From the NCBI GenBank assembly GCA_965224015.1, contig OZ245032.1, positions 1,302,001-1,366,000 on the forward strand: 64,000 nt of DNA, written 5' to 3'. Under the pieces are notes generated by a model, which saw only the letters and a program-made list of their open reading frames with translations, made no database searches and had not been told where the DNA came from. Shown in pieces: positions 1-8,539 of this stretch. The DNA is from CBDCVD01 sp965224015. Its GTDB lineage: Bacteria > Pseudomonadota > Alphaproteobacteria > Rhizobiales > CBDCVD01. Numbering within the stretch: the first letter of the stretch is position 1; every line of letters starts with the position of its first letter. A program made the translations under genes and the position numbers.

Positions 1-217
1 ACTGCCTTGATAGCACACCTGATTGACGCTAATGCATGAGCTCTTGTCAAGTGTATGGACCTCCCTTCGATGGCAAGCACAAAATTTAATGCAAGGCTGC
101 GTACGATAGTGTATCCGGCCTCGCGTTGAGCCGATAACGCCAGAGAGGGGGAGCGGCCAGGTAGATGCCTGCTAATAGACAGGCCCACAAGTCAGCGGGT
201 GCAACAAGCCAATACCG
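1..217. repeat. Degenerate R101 and R110 repeat fragments
   Basis: Bases 1-56 match the inner and right part of a reverse-oriented R101 element (actgccttgataacatac... then gacgctaatgcatgag), with a decayed end. Around 120-190 there is a GC-rich piece resembling the R110 family, ending in ctgctaatagacaggccc. At about 200-216 a short R101 end (agccaataccgct) is visible. No gene is apparent here. Confidence 0.5.
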
Positions 218-754
218 CTAGAGCATGTGGCGCCGGAACGTGAGCGCGGCGAACAACGACAACAGGGTCAGCGTGCCTGTTACCACCACGTTCCACCCCG
301 CAAATGACAGGCCAAGAAAACGCCCCGCCACCGCATCGCACGCAACGATACGGACTGTTTGAAGCTGTTGTAGCAGCGAGCCGGCATCGCTCGGCGCTGC
401 CCCCGTGCCCGTGCATCCAGCGGGTCCACGCCACAGCCCCCACTCAATGCCCGCATGGTTGACCCCAAGGGCTGCCCCCCACAGCATCAGCAGCCCAAGC
501 AGCAGCAACATTCCGCGCACCAAAGCCGGCTGCGTTCCTCGTTTGCCCATTACCGCAATGAACGCAGCCATGGGAATACCGATATAGTATGGCCACCGTT
601 GCTCAAGGCAAAGCTTGCACGGAATATAGCCCGCATACTCAAACCCCCAAGCGATGATGATGGCGATCGTCAACAGCCCAAATATCACCAATGCCGACAG
701 GATTTGCACCTTCCCAACAGGACGACACAGAATACAGGTTTTGTCTTTTTGCAT
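218..754 (-). CDS. dsbB: Disulfide bond formation protein B family
   Basis: Inner-membrane quinone-linked oxidase that re-oxidises the periplasmic DsbA thiol oxidase. The 178-residue protein has about four hydrophobic segments and the family's first redox pair in CKLCLEQRWPYY (Cys46 and Cys49) at the end of the first periplasmic loop. A later loop carries two more cysteines (GCTGTG and VACDAV), as expected for the second redox pair. The length is normal for the family. It follows the DedA/YqaA-like gene on the same strand, a common alphaproteobacterial pairing. An R101 fragment lies in the gap between them. Confidence 0.85.
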   Translation of the reverse strand: MQKDKTCILCRPVGKVQILSALVIFGLLTIAIIIAWGFEYAGYIPCKLCLEQRWPYYIGIPMAAFIAVMGKRGTQPALVRGMLLLLGLLMLWGAALGVNHAGIEWGLWRGPAGCTGTGAAPSDAGSLLQQLQTVRIVACDAVAGRFLGLSFAGWNVVVTGTLTLLSLFAALTFRRHML

Positions 755-761
755 ATCATAA

Positions 762-797
762 TACCAGCGGCATGGGCTTTATAGACACGCCAGTTAC
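762..797 (-). repeat. R101 left-end fragment
   Basis: The sequence taccagcggcatgggcttta and the following bases match the start of a reverse-oriented R101 element, cut off after about 36 bp. A short R280-like end (tagagcgcgtcatg) follows. It lies between the dsbB start and the upstream yqaA-like stop, inside a likely operon. Confidence 0.6.
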
Positions 798-817
798 GTG
801 CTAGAGCGCGTCATGTT

Positions 818-1402
818 TTAAGGCAGGAGATATTTGATGGAAACAAACCCGCCCACCAATAGCACCGCAGCTATGGTGGTGACAAGAGTCAGGCGGCGCT
901 CGACAAATTCCCTGACCGGTTCCCCAACCCAATAGATCAGCCCGGCGACCAGATAAAAGCGCATTGCCCTCGAGACAACAGAAGCCGCTACAAAGGCAAA
1001 AAACGAAAACTTCGCCATGCCCGAAGCGATGGTAACAAGCTTGTAGGGAATGGGGGTCAGCCCCTTGATGAGAATTACCCACGTGCCCCAGGTATTGTAT
1101 AACGCGCTCATGGCATCCGCTTCCTCGCGAAGGCCATAAATATTGATGATCCACAGGCCGAGGGTGTCGATAAGGTAGTAACCAATCGCATAGCCAAGAA
1201 CGCCACCGGCCACCGACGCTGCGGTACACAAGCTTGCATACCAGAACCATAGATGCCGTTTGGCAAGCACCATGGGGATCAAAAGCACATCCGGTGGGAT
1301 GGGAAAAAAAGAACTCTCGGCAAACGAAGTGGCCGCAAGAGCCCATGGGGCGCGTGGATGTCCTGCCAGGCTAAGAGTCCAGTCGTATAAGCGGCGTATC
1401 AT
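818..1402 (-). CDS. DedA/YqaA family membrane protein
   Basis: Integral membrane protein of the SNARE-associated/DedA (VTT) superfamily, YqaA subgroup. Members act in membrane homeostasis and lipid carrier handling, but the substrate of this protein is not known. The 194-residue sequence shows the family signatures: FAESSFFPIPPDVLLIPMV near the N-terminus and KGLTPIPYKLVTIASG in the middle, then two hydrophobic helices and a C-terminal transmembrane segment (LTLVTTIAAVLLVGGFVSI). It lies upstream of dsbB on the same strand, so the two are probably co-transcribed. Confidence 0.85.
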   Translation of the reverse strand: MIRRLYDWTLSLAGHPRAPWALAATSFAESSFFPIPPDVLLIPMVLAKRHLWFWYASLCTAASVAGGVLGYAIGYYLIDTLGLWIINIYGLREEADAMSALYNTWGTWVILIKGLTPIPYKLVTIASGMAKFSFFAFVAASVVSRAMRFYLVAGLIYWVGEPVREFVERRLTLVTTIAAVLLVGGFVSIKYLLP

Positions 1403-1706
1403 GAAACAGGTGATGGGTCAGGAATTAGGATGAAGTGACTGAAACTTTTATAGCATGATTTAAGGTCTGGGGTATGACGATAGGCGATCTGGCGACAACT
1501 CCTGAAGCGTTGTGTTTCAATCCGCCGGCATGTCGTTGTTTGCCCTCGAATAGGTTAAACATGTCTTTCGTGCTCACTTTTTCATCTAGCGCGTGTCAGG
1601 TTCTGATACAAATTCTGATACAAAATTTTCTTGCAGCGAAACAAGGGCCGTACTATGACAGATTTTGAAAAACTTCGGCTTGGTTCGACGCCTTGGCGCA
1701 CAATAA
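1403..1706. other. Gene-free stretch upstream of yqaA-like gene
   Basis: No convincing gene. Around 1589-1640 the text tctagcgcgtgtcaggttctgatacaa resembles an R280 end, with a repeated ctgatacaaa. The promoter of the minus-strand yqaA-dsbB pair should lie here, but no clear -35/-10 pair stands out. Confidence 0.4.
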
Positions 1707-1807
1707 TACCAAGGGCCCTTGCCAATGACTCGTGCCTGAGCGTCAAAGCGTTGTGTTATCAAGGCAGTACACAGGTCAGCGTGTCCATAAAGCCAATACC
1801 GCTGGTA
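1707..1807 (+). repeat. R101 element, forward
   Basis: Full 101-bp copy from TACCAAGGG to CCGCTGGTA, with TAA flanking both ends as a direct repeat. It lies about 150 bp upstream of tRNA-Leu. Confidence 0.85.
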
Positions 1808-1956
1808 TAACGCGACTTTGGCACACGCGGCTGCACTTTATGGTAAGCAGATATGCAGACCATCCGTGTTGTTGGCGCAGCGATACCAGCGATAGTACAA
1901 AACCTGTTTTTTGGTTGCAAAAGAGGTAGCAAACGACGTTCTCGTAGGCGGTGCAG

Positions 1957-2042
1957 GCCCCTGTGGCGGAATTGGCAGACGCGGCAGACTCAAAATCTGT
2001 TGCCCTTTGGGCGTGGGAGTTCGAGTCTCCCCGGGGGCACCA
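1957..2042 (+). tRNA. tRNA-Leu (CAA anticodon)
   Basis: The 7-bp acceptor stem pairs GCCCCTG (1957-1963) with CGGGGGC (2032-2038). The T-arm shows ggagttcgagtctcc and the anticodon loop is ctcaaaa, giving CAA. A long variable arm (about tgccctttgggcg) marks it as a type II tRNA, as expected for leucine. The discriminator A and CCA are encoded at 2039-2042. Confidence 0.95.
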
Positions 2043-2097
2043 AAAATGCGAAATAAGTCAATGAAATCAATACCAATGTGTCCCACGCCCACGTGGG

Positions 2098-2218
2098 ACA
2101 GCCGCGCCCAAGCCGCTCTCAAGAGATGGGTAAGCAGCGCTCTTCGGTCGCCTTGAGTGTGACTTGCCTCGCCAATCGAGAAACGAAAATGGCTTCTATC
2201 AAGACCTGACACGCTCTA
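2098..2218 (+). repeat. R280 right-half copy
   Basis: Closely matches the right half of the complete R280 element at 36131-36410: gcccaagccgctctc, then tcgccttgag, cctcgccaatcgagaaac, and the terminal ttctatcaagacctgacacg. A short hairpin (tgtcccac/gtgggaca at 2079-2100) sits just upstream and lacks a T-run, so it is not a clear terminator. Confidence 0.7.
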
Positions 2219-2240
2219 AAACACGACACGCTATAGAGAA

Positions 2241-2978
2241 TTACGCCTTGTCAACCGCTTCGTTGTCATTGACCTCCGCCGCTTCCGGCACCTCCCGTTG
2301 GGCTTGTGGCTCAGGGCTGTCGGGCTCGGACTGCAGGACCTCCGGTGCGTCATCATCGCCGGCGGCGGCAAGATCGGCGCTCTCTACAACTTCGGCTGCA
2401 TCCTCAGGGCGCTCGAACACGTCTTCGGCGGCAATGGCACCGTCGTCCTGGGCGACTTCACTGTCTTGCTCATCCCTCTCGCCGGCCTCAGTATCAAGAA
2501 CATCTTCACCTCGCGCTTGACGCTCAGCCTCTTCCTCGCTTCTGGCTACATTCATCACAATCTTGCAATCGACCTCAGGATGCAGCGCCAACACCACATC
2601 GTGCAGCCCTATGGATTTAATAGGGGCACTCAGGCGCACCTGATGGCGCTCAATGGAAACGGCACTTTCCTGCAAAATCGCGGCGATGTCGCGGGTGCTC
2701 ACGGAGCCGTATAACTGGCCGCTTTCGCCGGCTTGGCGGATAGCGATATATTTCGTCCCGGATAAATGGTTGGCAACGGCCTCAGCTTCTGTTTTTTGCT
2801 CAAGATTGCGCGCCTCCAATTCAGCCCGCTGCTGCTCAAACTGTTGCAGATTTTCCGGCGTGGCGCGCATGGCCTTCTTCGTGGGCAAAAGAAAATTACG
2901 TGCATATCCATCGCGCACCCGCACAACATCACCCATTTGTCCAAGTTTGGCAATGCGCTCAAGCAGTACAATTTCCAT
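2241..2978 (-). CDS. rplI: 50S ribosomal protein L9 with acidic tail
   Basis: Large-subunit ribosomal protein that binds 23S rRNA near the L1 stalk. The start at 2978 (MEIVLLERIAKLGQMGDVV) is the family start and is preceded by GGAG; the frame is open upstream, but that part is not L9-like. The N-terminal rRNA-binding domain (residues 1-50), linker helix and C-terminal domain end near residue 150. The remaining 95 or so residues are a low-complexity, strongly acidic tail rich in Glu, Asp and Ala. L9 is usually near 150 residues, with longer forms in some alphaproteobacteria. It is the last gene of the rpsF-rpsR-DUF2232-rplI operon. Confidence 0.92.
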   Translation of the reverse strand: MEIVLLERIAKLGQMGDVVRVRDGYARNFLLPTKKAMRATPENLQQFEQQRAELEARNLEQKTEAEAVANHLSGTKYIAIRQAGESGQLYGSVSTRDIAAILQESAVSIERHQVRLSAPIKSIGLHDVVLALHPEVDCKIVMNVARSEEEAERQARGEDVLDTEAGERDEQDSEVAQDDGAIAAEDVFERPEDAAEVVESADLAAAGDDDAPEVLQSEPDSPEPQAQREVPEAAEVNDNEAVDKA

Positions 2979-3155
2979 ATCAGGCTCCAATTGGTTACAG
3001 CAGTGCACGGTGTCAGCGCGGCCCACCATCGCCTCTGATAGGTCAGTCGGCTGGTCTTGGCCCGAAACAACGATGGCGATGCTGTTCAATTCACTTCGTT
3101 TTTCTCAAATCCGGCTCGCTTCAACGGCGACTTCTCGCAAACTCACAAAACAGAC

Positions 3156-4220
3156 TCAAGCCATCGGGTTTGCGGATTGACCGCGTCCGGCGGTTGTCAA
3201 GGCCTTATTCACACCGGCTGCCCTGTGCTTTGAAACGCCCAAAGCAACATCCTGCATCGAGCTGCCTGTACCATAAATGAGCGTTCGTGCCAATCCGATC
3301 ACAAAAGCCAAGGCCAGCGGCGCGATGGTTATACACGAAAAATACCAGATCGCCAGTAGGAAACGTCCCAAAACAAGCCTGCGCACCCGACAATGAACAA
3401 CAGCTTGTCCCAAAACCACGAACGCAAGCACCAGCGCCGCAGTCAATACCAACCCAAACCGGCTCACCTCGCTGTTTGGTGCCCAGATAAACCCAGCACC
3501 AATGAGCAATAGTAGCAACGCCGAGCGCGGATAACGAATCGTCACCACCCTGGGCCGGGGGCGCTCCAAAACACCGCTGAACCGCGCCAGAGCCGCACCG
3601 GTCCAAAAATTAATTATCGTCGTCCCAAACCAGGCCATAACCACAATTAAAGACAGAACGATCGGCAGCCTGGAAGCCAGATAGGTGACCAGCGCTGTCG
3701 AATTGACCCCCAAATCAAGTCCCTGCAGCGCCAGCCATTGAAGCGGCAAAAACGCCCCAAACCATCGGACAACAGCAAGAACCACTTGCAGGGCCGCCGT
3801 ATCAAAGGTGCGAAAGTGGACATTAAAGTAGGTGACGCCGAAATAGGCCACAATCGCCGAGGTTACCGCAGCGTGAATAATCAACCGCCCATGGGGAAAC
3901 CAGGCGCGCTTACACCGTTCGACCTGATCAGGCAGCGGGTGCCAAAGATTGGCGAGAAAACATAACCAAACAGAAGGGGCAAGGCCGATAAAAACATAAA
4001 CCGTCAGGACAACAGACTGTTTTAGCGCACCAAGAATGATAGCGGCAATAATGGCGGCTGTCAGTGCGGCCACAAACCGCCAGCCCAAACCGGCATAAAA
4101 AACGGGCATGGAGGCCAGCAAAATCAAAATATAAGACGAGGGCGACGGCACCAACATGGCCAGCGACAACATGGCGGATACAAGTCCGCAGACAGCACCA
4201 ACGGCAACTTGTGTCATCAT
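3156..4220 (-). CDS. DUF2232 multi-pass membrane protein
   Basis: Predicted inner-membrane protein of unknown function, conserved in alphaproteobacteria between rpsR and rplI. It has about 354 residues and eight or so hydrophobic segments, for example VGAVCGLVSAMLSLAMLVP, FVAALTAAIIAAIILGA and LLLLIGAGFIWAP. I prefer the start at 4220 because GGAGGGG lies nine bases upstream; an in-frame ATG at 4238 overlaps that site. DUF2232 is my family call from sequence character and gene position. An R65 element and about 250 bp separate it from rpsR, so the operon has been stretched. Confidence 0.8.
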   Translation of the reverse strand: MMTQVAVGAVCGLVSAMLSLAMLVPSPSSYILILLASMPVFYAGLGWRFVAALTAAIIAAIILGALKQSVVLTVYVFIGLAPSVWLCFLANLWHPLPDQVERCKRAWFPHGRLIIHAAVTSAIVAYFGVTYFNVHFRTFDTAALQVVLAVVRWFGAFLPLQWLALQGLDLGVNSTALVTYLASRLPIVLSLIVVMAWFGTTIINFWTGAALARFSGVLERPRPRVVTIRYPRSALLLLLIGAGFIWAPNSEVSRFGLVLTAALVLAFVVLGQAVVHCRVRRLVLGRFLLAIWYFSCITIAPLALAFVIGLARTLIYGTGSSMQDVALGVSKHRAAGVNKALTTAGRGQSANPMA

Positions 4221-4259
4221 GGGGTCATGCCCCTCCAATGGGGCCTCTCGCCGTAAAAG

Positions 4260-4324
4260 CTATAGCAAAATGCGAGAAAAATACTTAAATGCTCATGAAT
4301 CCAATAAAACCCATTTTGCTTTAG
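4260..4324. repeat. R65 inverted-repeat element
   Basis: It begins CTATAGCAAAATGCG and ends CCCATTTTGCTTTAG, giving inverted ends about 15 bp long around a 35-bp centre. It lies inside the ribosomal operon, between rpsR and the DUF2232 gene. Confidence 0.7.
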
Positions 4325-4477
4325 CCAGGTCGCAAATAGACGTTTCCAGCTCTTGGACAAGGACAAGGCAACTATCGCGGCGCTGCCTGGCGCAACCGGA
4401 CCCTCGACCGCCATGCCAGGCCCGATAGGGTCCGAACATCACTTCACACTTTACGGTTGCCGACGATAGGGAAAAAG

Positions 4478-4726
4478 CTATTTTACCACATAGGGCAGCA
4501 GGCCCAGATAGCGGGCACGCTTGATAGCGCGGGCAAGCTCACGCTGCTTTTTGGCGGACACGGCGGTGATGCGGCTAGGCACAATCTTACCACGCTCGGA
4601 GATATAGCGCTGCAACAAACGTATGTCCTTATAATCGATCTTGGGGGCATTATCGCCGGAAAAGGGACAAGTTTTACGGCGGCGAAAAAAGGGCCGCCGT
4701 GTTGGCAATTGGGCTATGTCGATCAT
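4478..4726 (-). CDS. rpsR: 30S ribosomal protein S18
   Basis: Small-subunit ribosomal protein that binds 16S rRNA with S6 in the platform. The 82-residue sequence matches the family closely: RRPFFRRRKTCPFSGDNAPKIDYKDIRLL, then RYISERGKIVPSRIT and KKQRELARAIKRARYLGLLPY. Its start overlaps the end of rpsF by 4 bp, which suggests translational coupling. Confidence 0.97.
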   Translation of the reverse strand: MIDIAQLPTRRPFFRRRKTCPFSGDNAPKIDYKDIRLLQRYISERGKIVPSRITAVSAKKQRELARAIKRARYLGLLPYVVK

Positions 4727-5172
4727 TGTGTCGTGTGTTCCTGTTTTTCGGATTTGTTGCCCTCGCTGTTTCGGCTTTGCCCGCGAGACTCGGCACCATC
4801 GCGCCCACGTGAACCACGGCGATCACCACGATCACCGCGTTCATTGCGCTCGCGCTTTTGCATCATCACTGAAGGTCCTTCCTCGAGCGCATCAACACGA
4901 ACCGTCAGGTAGCGCAAAATATCGGAATGCAAGCGCATTTGCCGCTCCATCTCGTGAACCGCCTCATGAGGCGCATCGAGATTCATCATGACATAGTGCG
5001 CCTTGCGGTTTTTATTGATGCGATAGGCCAGGGTTCTGATCCCCCAATATTCGGTCTTGCCGACCTTACCGCCGACCTCTTCAAGGACACCCTTGAAGGT
5101 TTGCGCCAAACTCTCGGCAGCTTGGGCAGAAATTTCCTGGCGTGCCAGGAAGGTGTGTTCGTAAAGTGGCAT
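4723..5172 (-). CDS. rpsF: 30S ribosomal protein S6
   Basis: S18 partner in the small-subunit platform. The 149-residue protein starts MPLYEHTFLARQEIS and contains the conserved GGKVGKTEYWGIRTLAYRINKNRKAHYVMM segment. After about residue 108 it has a charged, low-complexity tail rich in Arg, Gly, Asp and Glu, longer than in E. coli but common in alphaproteobacteria. It is the first gene of the operon; the promoter should lie in the 5173-5550 spacer. Confidence 0.96.
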   Translation of the reverse strand: MPLYEHTFLARQEISAQAAESLAQTFKGVLEEVGGKVGKTEYWGIRTLAYRINKNRKAHYVMMNLDAPHEAVHEMERQMRLHSDILRYLTVRVDALEEGPSVMMQKRERNERGDRGDRRGSRGRDGAESRGQSRNSEGNKSEKQEHTTQ

Positions 5173-5556
5173 ACTTGCCCTTTCCTGTCGTAATACCTGT
5201 TTGCCGGCTTTGGTTTGCCAAGAGCCTTAAGTCAGAGATATTTGGTGAGCGGCATGTTGAGGCCGACATCGTGCACGGCGCCAAACGCAAAGCCCAAAGA
5301 CACGCCCTGCCTCACACAGGCCGGGCATATCTATTGACGGGCATCACCAGCCCATTATATGTCGCATTCAAGGTGAATATCAATAACGCGCAATCTAACC
5401 CGATAACAATCGCTTAAGATCGGACCATCACCCAACAACGTTTACATCATCGCCTTTGAGATGTTATACGCAAAAATGTGTAAATAACAAGACCAATTTC
5501 GCACGTCCCCGGCAGGATCACAGGGCGCGATGCGAACCGGGCAGGATGGGAATGTG
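5173..5556. other. Divergent spacer between rpsF and fabD
   Basis: It must hold the promoters for the minus-strand rpsF operon and the plus-strand fabD. An R110 fragment is visible near 5328-5360 (tctattgacgggcatcacca). No other structure stands out. Confidence 0.4.
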
Positions 5557-6504
5557 ATGAAGACGGCATTTGTGTTTCCTGGACAGGGAAGCCAGAGTGT
5601 TGCAATGGGCACGGCACTCGCCGAGGCCTATGGCGTGGCGCGGGATATCTTTTTGCAGATTGACGCGGTTTTGGGCGAGCCGCTAAGTGAGCTGATGCGT
5701 GAGGGGCCGGCCGAGATCCTGACCTTGACCCAGAACGCCCAACCTGCATTGATGGCGCACAGCCTGGCGGTTGTCCGTGTTCTGGAGACACATGGCATCA
5801 GGATCGCCGATCACTGTGCCTATGTTGCTGGCCACTCTCTTGGAGAGTATTCGGCTCTCGCGGCGGCAAACGTTATCGGCATCGCCGAAACAGCGCGCTT
5901 GTTACGGATCCGCGGGCAGGCCATGCAGGCGGCCGTTGGACCTGGACAGGGGGCGATGGCCGCCGTATTGGGGCTTGACGAACAAACGCTCACTGACGTT
6001 ATCGCCCGCCACCTAGAAGAGGGCGTGTGCCAGGTGGCCAATGACAACGCGCCGGGGCAAGTCGTTGTTTCCGGACACAAACACGCCGTCAAGCGGTGCG
6101 TTGAGGCCGCAAAAGAGGCTGGCGCCAAACGTGCCATTCTACTGCCTGTGAGCGCTCCGTTTCATTGCGCGCTCATGCAGCCGGCGGCGACAACGATGGA
6201 GGAGGCCCTGTCCCAGGTCCCCTTCGCGGCACCGGTGGTTCCCGTGGTCTGTAACGTGACGGCGCGGGCAACAAGCGACCAGGACGCGCTTAGGGCCAAC
6301 CTGGTAACCCAGATAACAGGAACCGTGCGCTGGCGCGAGAGCATGCAGTGGCTGGTGGCCCAGGGTGTGGAGCGCATTGTCGAGGTGGGTACCGGCAAGG
6401 TCCTGGCGGGACTGATGCGGCGCATTGAGCGCAAGGTCGAAGTGATGTCAATTGCGACCCCTGAGGATGTGGACGCATTTGTTCAGGCGGCGTCCCATCA
6501 TTGA
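5557..6504 (+). CDS. fabD: Malonyl-CoA:ACP transacylase
   Basis: Transfers malonyl groups from CoA to acyl carrier protein, supplying the extender unit for fatty-acid synthesis in the cytoplasm. The start at 5557 (MKTAFVFPGQGSQ) fits the family; an in-frame ATG at 5530 adds nine residues unlike it. The active-site serine is Ser94 in GHSLGEY, the substrate-clamping arginine is in RIRGQAMQ, and the catalytic histidine lies in SAPFHCALM. Total length is 315 residues, typical. It heads the fatty-acid gene series; the next gene, fabG, begins 167 bp on, past a parS site and repeat remnants. Confidence 0.95.
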   Translation: MKTAFVFPGQGSQSVAMGTALAEAYGVARDIFLQIDAVLGEPLSELMREGPAEILTLTQNAQPALMAHSLAVVRVLETHGIRIADHCAYVAGHSLGEYSALAAANVIGIAETARLLRIRGQAMQAAVGPGQGAMAAVLGLDEQTLTDVIARHLEEGVCQVANDNAPGQVVVSGHKHAVKRCVEAAKEAGAKRAILLPVSAPFHCALMQPAATTMEEALSQVPFAAPVVPVVCNVTARATSDQDALRANLVTQITGTVRWRESMQWLVAQGVERIVEVGTGKVLAGLMRRIERKVEVMSIATPEDVDAFVQAASHH

Positions 6505-6532
6505 AGGCCCGGCTCTTTGATTAAGAAACAGA

Positions 6533-6552
6533 AATGTTTCACGTGAAACATT
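6533..6552. promoter_or_regulatory. parS: ParB partition-complex binding site
   Basis: A perfect 20-bp palindrome whose central 16 bases (6535-6550), TGTTTCACGTGAAACA, match the widely conserved chromosomal parS sequence bound by ParB. It lies in the spacer between fabD and fabG, not inside a gene. parS sites cluster close to the replication origin in most bacteria, and dnaA lies about 15 kb away. The parA and parB genes are not in this window. Confidence 0.88.
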
Positions 6553-6569
6553 ATGGACTATAGACTCAT

Positions 6570-6660
6570 ATCAGGGGCCCTTGTCAAAACCCCTTGGTAT
6601 TAGAGCGTGTTATGTCTTACAGTTTGTCAACAGGACCTAATAGAACCCGTACCGCTGGTA
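6570..6660. repeat. Scrambled R101/R280 remnants before fabG
   Basis: Short pieces are visible: ccccttggta (R101 end) near 6584-6598, tagagcgtgttatgtctta (R280-like end) near 6601, and accgctggta (other R101 end) near 6650-6659. They appear mixed or rearranged. The fabG start codon follows 11 bp after the last piece. Confidence 0.5.
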
Positions 6661-6670
6661 TTGTTCAGCA

Positions 6671-7420
6671 ATGGAGGCGACGATTTTTGATTTAACCGGC
6701 AGGAAAGCCCTGATTACCGGCGCCAGCGGTGCCATCGGTGGTGCCATTGCGCGCCAACTCCACGGTGCCGGTGCCACCGTTGGCCTTTCAGGAACCCGAC
6801 GCTCGGCGCTTGCGGCCCTGGGCGAAGAATTGGGCGACCGGCATGGAATACTGACCTGCAACCTGTCGAACCGTAAAGAGGTCACCGCCCTGGTTCCCCG
6901 TGCGATTGAGGTCCTTGGTGGGATCGACATTCTCGTCAATAACGCGGGCATTACCCGTGATGGCCTGTTTATGCGTCTTGGGGACGAAGATTGGGATGCG
7001 GTCATGGCTGTCAACGTGACGGCGGCCTTTTTGTTGACCCGGGCCGTGCTAAAACCGATGATGAGGCAGCGCTTTGGACGCATTATCGGCATCACGTCCG
7101 TTGTTGGGGTTACGGGAAATGCAGGCCAGGGAAATTACGCCGCCAGCAAAGCCGCCATGATCGGCATGTCCAAAGCGCTGGCACAAGAGGTGGCAACCCG
7201 CTCCATTACGGTCAACACCATCGCGCCCGGGTTTATCGAGTCACAGATGACAGACATCCTGAACGACACACAGCGCCAGGCGATACGCGATAAAATCCCG
7301 GCAAAACGCCTTGGTACCGGCGCCGACGTGGCCAGCGCCGTCGTCTTCTTGGCCAGCACCGAAAGCGCTTACATCACCGGCCAGACGTTGCATGTAAATG
7401 GTGGCATGGTCATGGTTTGA
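6671..7420 (+). CDS. fabG: 3-oxoacyl-ACP reductase
   Basis: NADPH-dependent reduction of 3-ketoacyl-ACP in fatty-acid elongation. This short-chain dehydrogenase of 249 residues has the cofactor motif TGASGAIGGAIA near the N-terminus, the NNAGITRDGLFMRL segment, Ser143 and the Tyr156-x3-Lys160 catalytic pair in NYAASKAAMIG. The C-terminus (YITGQTLHVNGGMVMV) is typical. No Shine-Dalgarno site is evident before the ATG, which follows a repeat remnant closely. Confidence 0.95.
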   Translation: MEATIFDLTGRKALITGASGAIGGAIARQLHGAGATVGLSGTRRSALAALGEELGDRHGILTCNLSNRKEVTALVPRAIEVLGGIDILVNNAGITRDGLFMRLGDEDWDAVMAVNVTAAFLLTRAVLKPMMRQRFGRIIGITSVVGVTGNAGQGNYAASKAAMIGMSKALAQEVATRSITVNTIAPGFIESQMTDILNDTQRQAIRDKIPAKRLGTGADVASAVVFLASTESAYITGQTLHVNGGMVMV

Positions 7421-8160
7421 GTATCTGCCGAAAAGCTTCAGTATGCGCCTGTCAATGCGCCGCGCCGAAGCGCTTTTCCCTTGACCTGCTCGCCACAGGG
7501 CCTAAATAGCAAGGAAGCCCATTTGACTCTCTGATCATTTTACTATCTGATCAGGCCTTTCGGTTTGCAGCAACGCGGCAATTGGCGTTATCAATGCGCC
7601 TTGACTTTGGCATGCGGGTTGAAAAGCCGTCGCTGGAGCCGGCACAGGGATGGCTCACGACGGCAATAAACGGGTCGAAAAGGGTAATGCAAGTGCTGCA
7701 GGTGCAGCAATGTCACGTTACCCCTGGACAGGAGATGGATAAGCCGTGTCAACAGGACTGCAACGGCAAGTCGCGCGATTGTTCCCTATTTTCTTTGGTG
7801 AACGTGCATGTGCCCTCTGGTGTCGCTTTATCTGTGCATATAGACTTGCGCAAAACGATTCTATATAGACGGATAAGAAGGCTCTATAGCAAAATGCGTT
7901 TAATGGGATTGATGGGCGCTCCTGTATTTTTCGCGCATTTTGCTATGGATGTCAGGACGATCAGCTTTACGGGTTTCGCTTTAGCCATTTTGCCCGGGGT
8001 AAGGCTAACCCCATGCTGATCTGGAGGACGCAAATCGGACGGCCTACCGGCTGCGGTGTCGAAGCAAACATGCATGTAAGGTAGACACGCATGAAGGCGC
8101 ACATACATGTGTGTATGTCGTGGCCAAACAATGTGGTTTATATCGAACTGGAGAAAAGAA
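7421..8160. other. Long spacer between fabG and acpP
   Basis: About 740 bp with no credible gene; one reading frame of 145 codons lacks any family-like character. It holds a short palindromic piece around 7531-7556 (ctgatcat...ctgatcag), related to the R130 ends, and an R65 element at 7884-7947. acpP usually follows fabG closely, so this spacer is expanded. Confidence 0.55.
7884..7947. repeat. R65 element
   Basis: It begins CTATAGCAAAATGCGTTTAA and ends CGCGCATTTTGCTATGG. Its centre is close to the reverse complement of the copy at 29291-29356, so the two are in opposite orientation. Confidence 0.75.
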
Positions 8161-8397
8161 ATGAGTGATATTGCCAAACGTGTGGAGGAAATCGTCGTAA
8201 AACACTTAGGGGTCGATCCCGAGAAAGTCACTGCTGAGGCTAGCTTCATTGATGATCTGGGCGCTGATAGCCTGGACACGGTAGAGTTGGTGATGGCATT
8301 TGAGGACGAATTTGGCTGTGAGATTCCTGATGAAGCCGCAGAGACGATCTTAACCGTTGGGGATGCGGTTAAGTTCCTGGAAAAAGATGCCGCTTAG
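8161..8397 (+). CDS. acpP: Acyl carrier protein
   Basis: Small acidic carrier of growing acyl chains as thioesters on a phosphopantetheine arm. The start at 8161 (MSDIAKRVEEIVVKHLGV) is preceded by GGAGAAAAG and gives the usual 78 residues. The modified serine is Ser37 in GADSLDTVELVMAFEDEFG. Upstream in-frame codons are not ACP-like. fabF follows. Confidence 0.97.
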   Translation: MSDIAKRVEEIVVKHLGVDPEKVTAEASFIDDLGADSLDTVELVMAFEDEFGCEIPDEAAETILTVGDAVKFLEKDAA

Positions 8398-8475
8398 GCA
8401 AGCCGGCCAAACAAGTCTTTGTTTGTTGAGCCGACCTGAACTGACCTGATCTGGCCCGGCTTGCTGTTTCGCTGT
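8398..8475 (+). terminator. Possible attenuator hairpin between acpP and fabF
   Basis: gcaagccgg just after the acpP stop can pair with ccggcttgc near 8455-8464, enclosing a smaller hairpin (aaacaa...ttgttt). No long T-run follows, so this may be a weak terminator or an mRNA-stabilising structure that adjusts acpP output relative to fabF. Confidence 0.3.
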
Positions 8476-8539
8476 CGGTTGGCACGCTCATCAGGCATTG
8501 GGTTCCAGGTCACGCTTTAAGCACAAGAATAGACGTCAT

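Noticed and set aside
218..784. Plus-strand open frames overlapping dsbB
   Set aside because: They are shadows of the clearly recognisable dsbB frame on the other strand.
2079..2100. Hairpin after tRNA-Leu as a rho-independent terminator
   Set aside because: The stem is good but no T-run follows on either side, and it lies at the edge of an R280 copy.
7582..8019. Open frame of 145 codons between fabG and acpP
   Set aside because: It runs through an R65 repeat, shows no domain or composition typical of a protein and no ribosome site.
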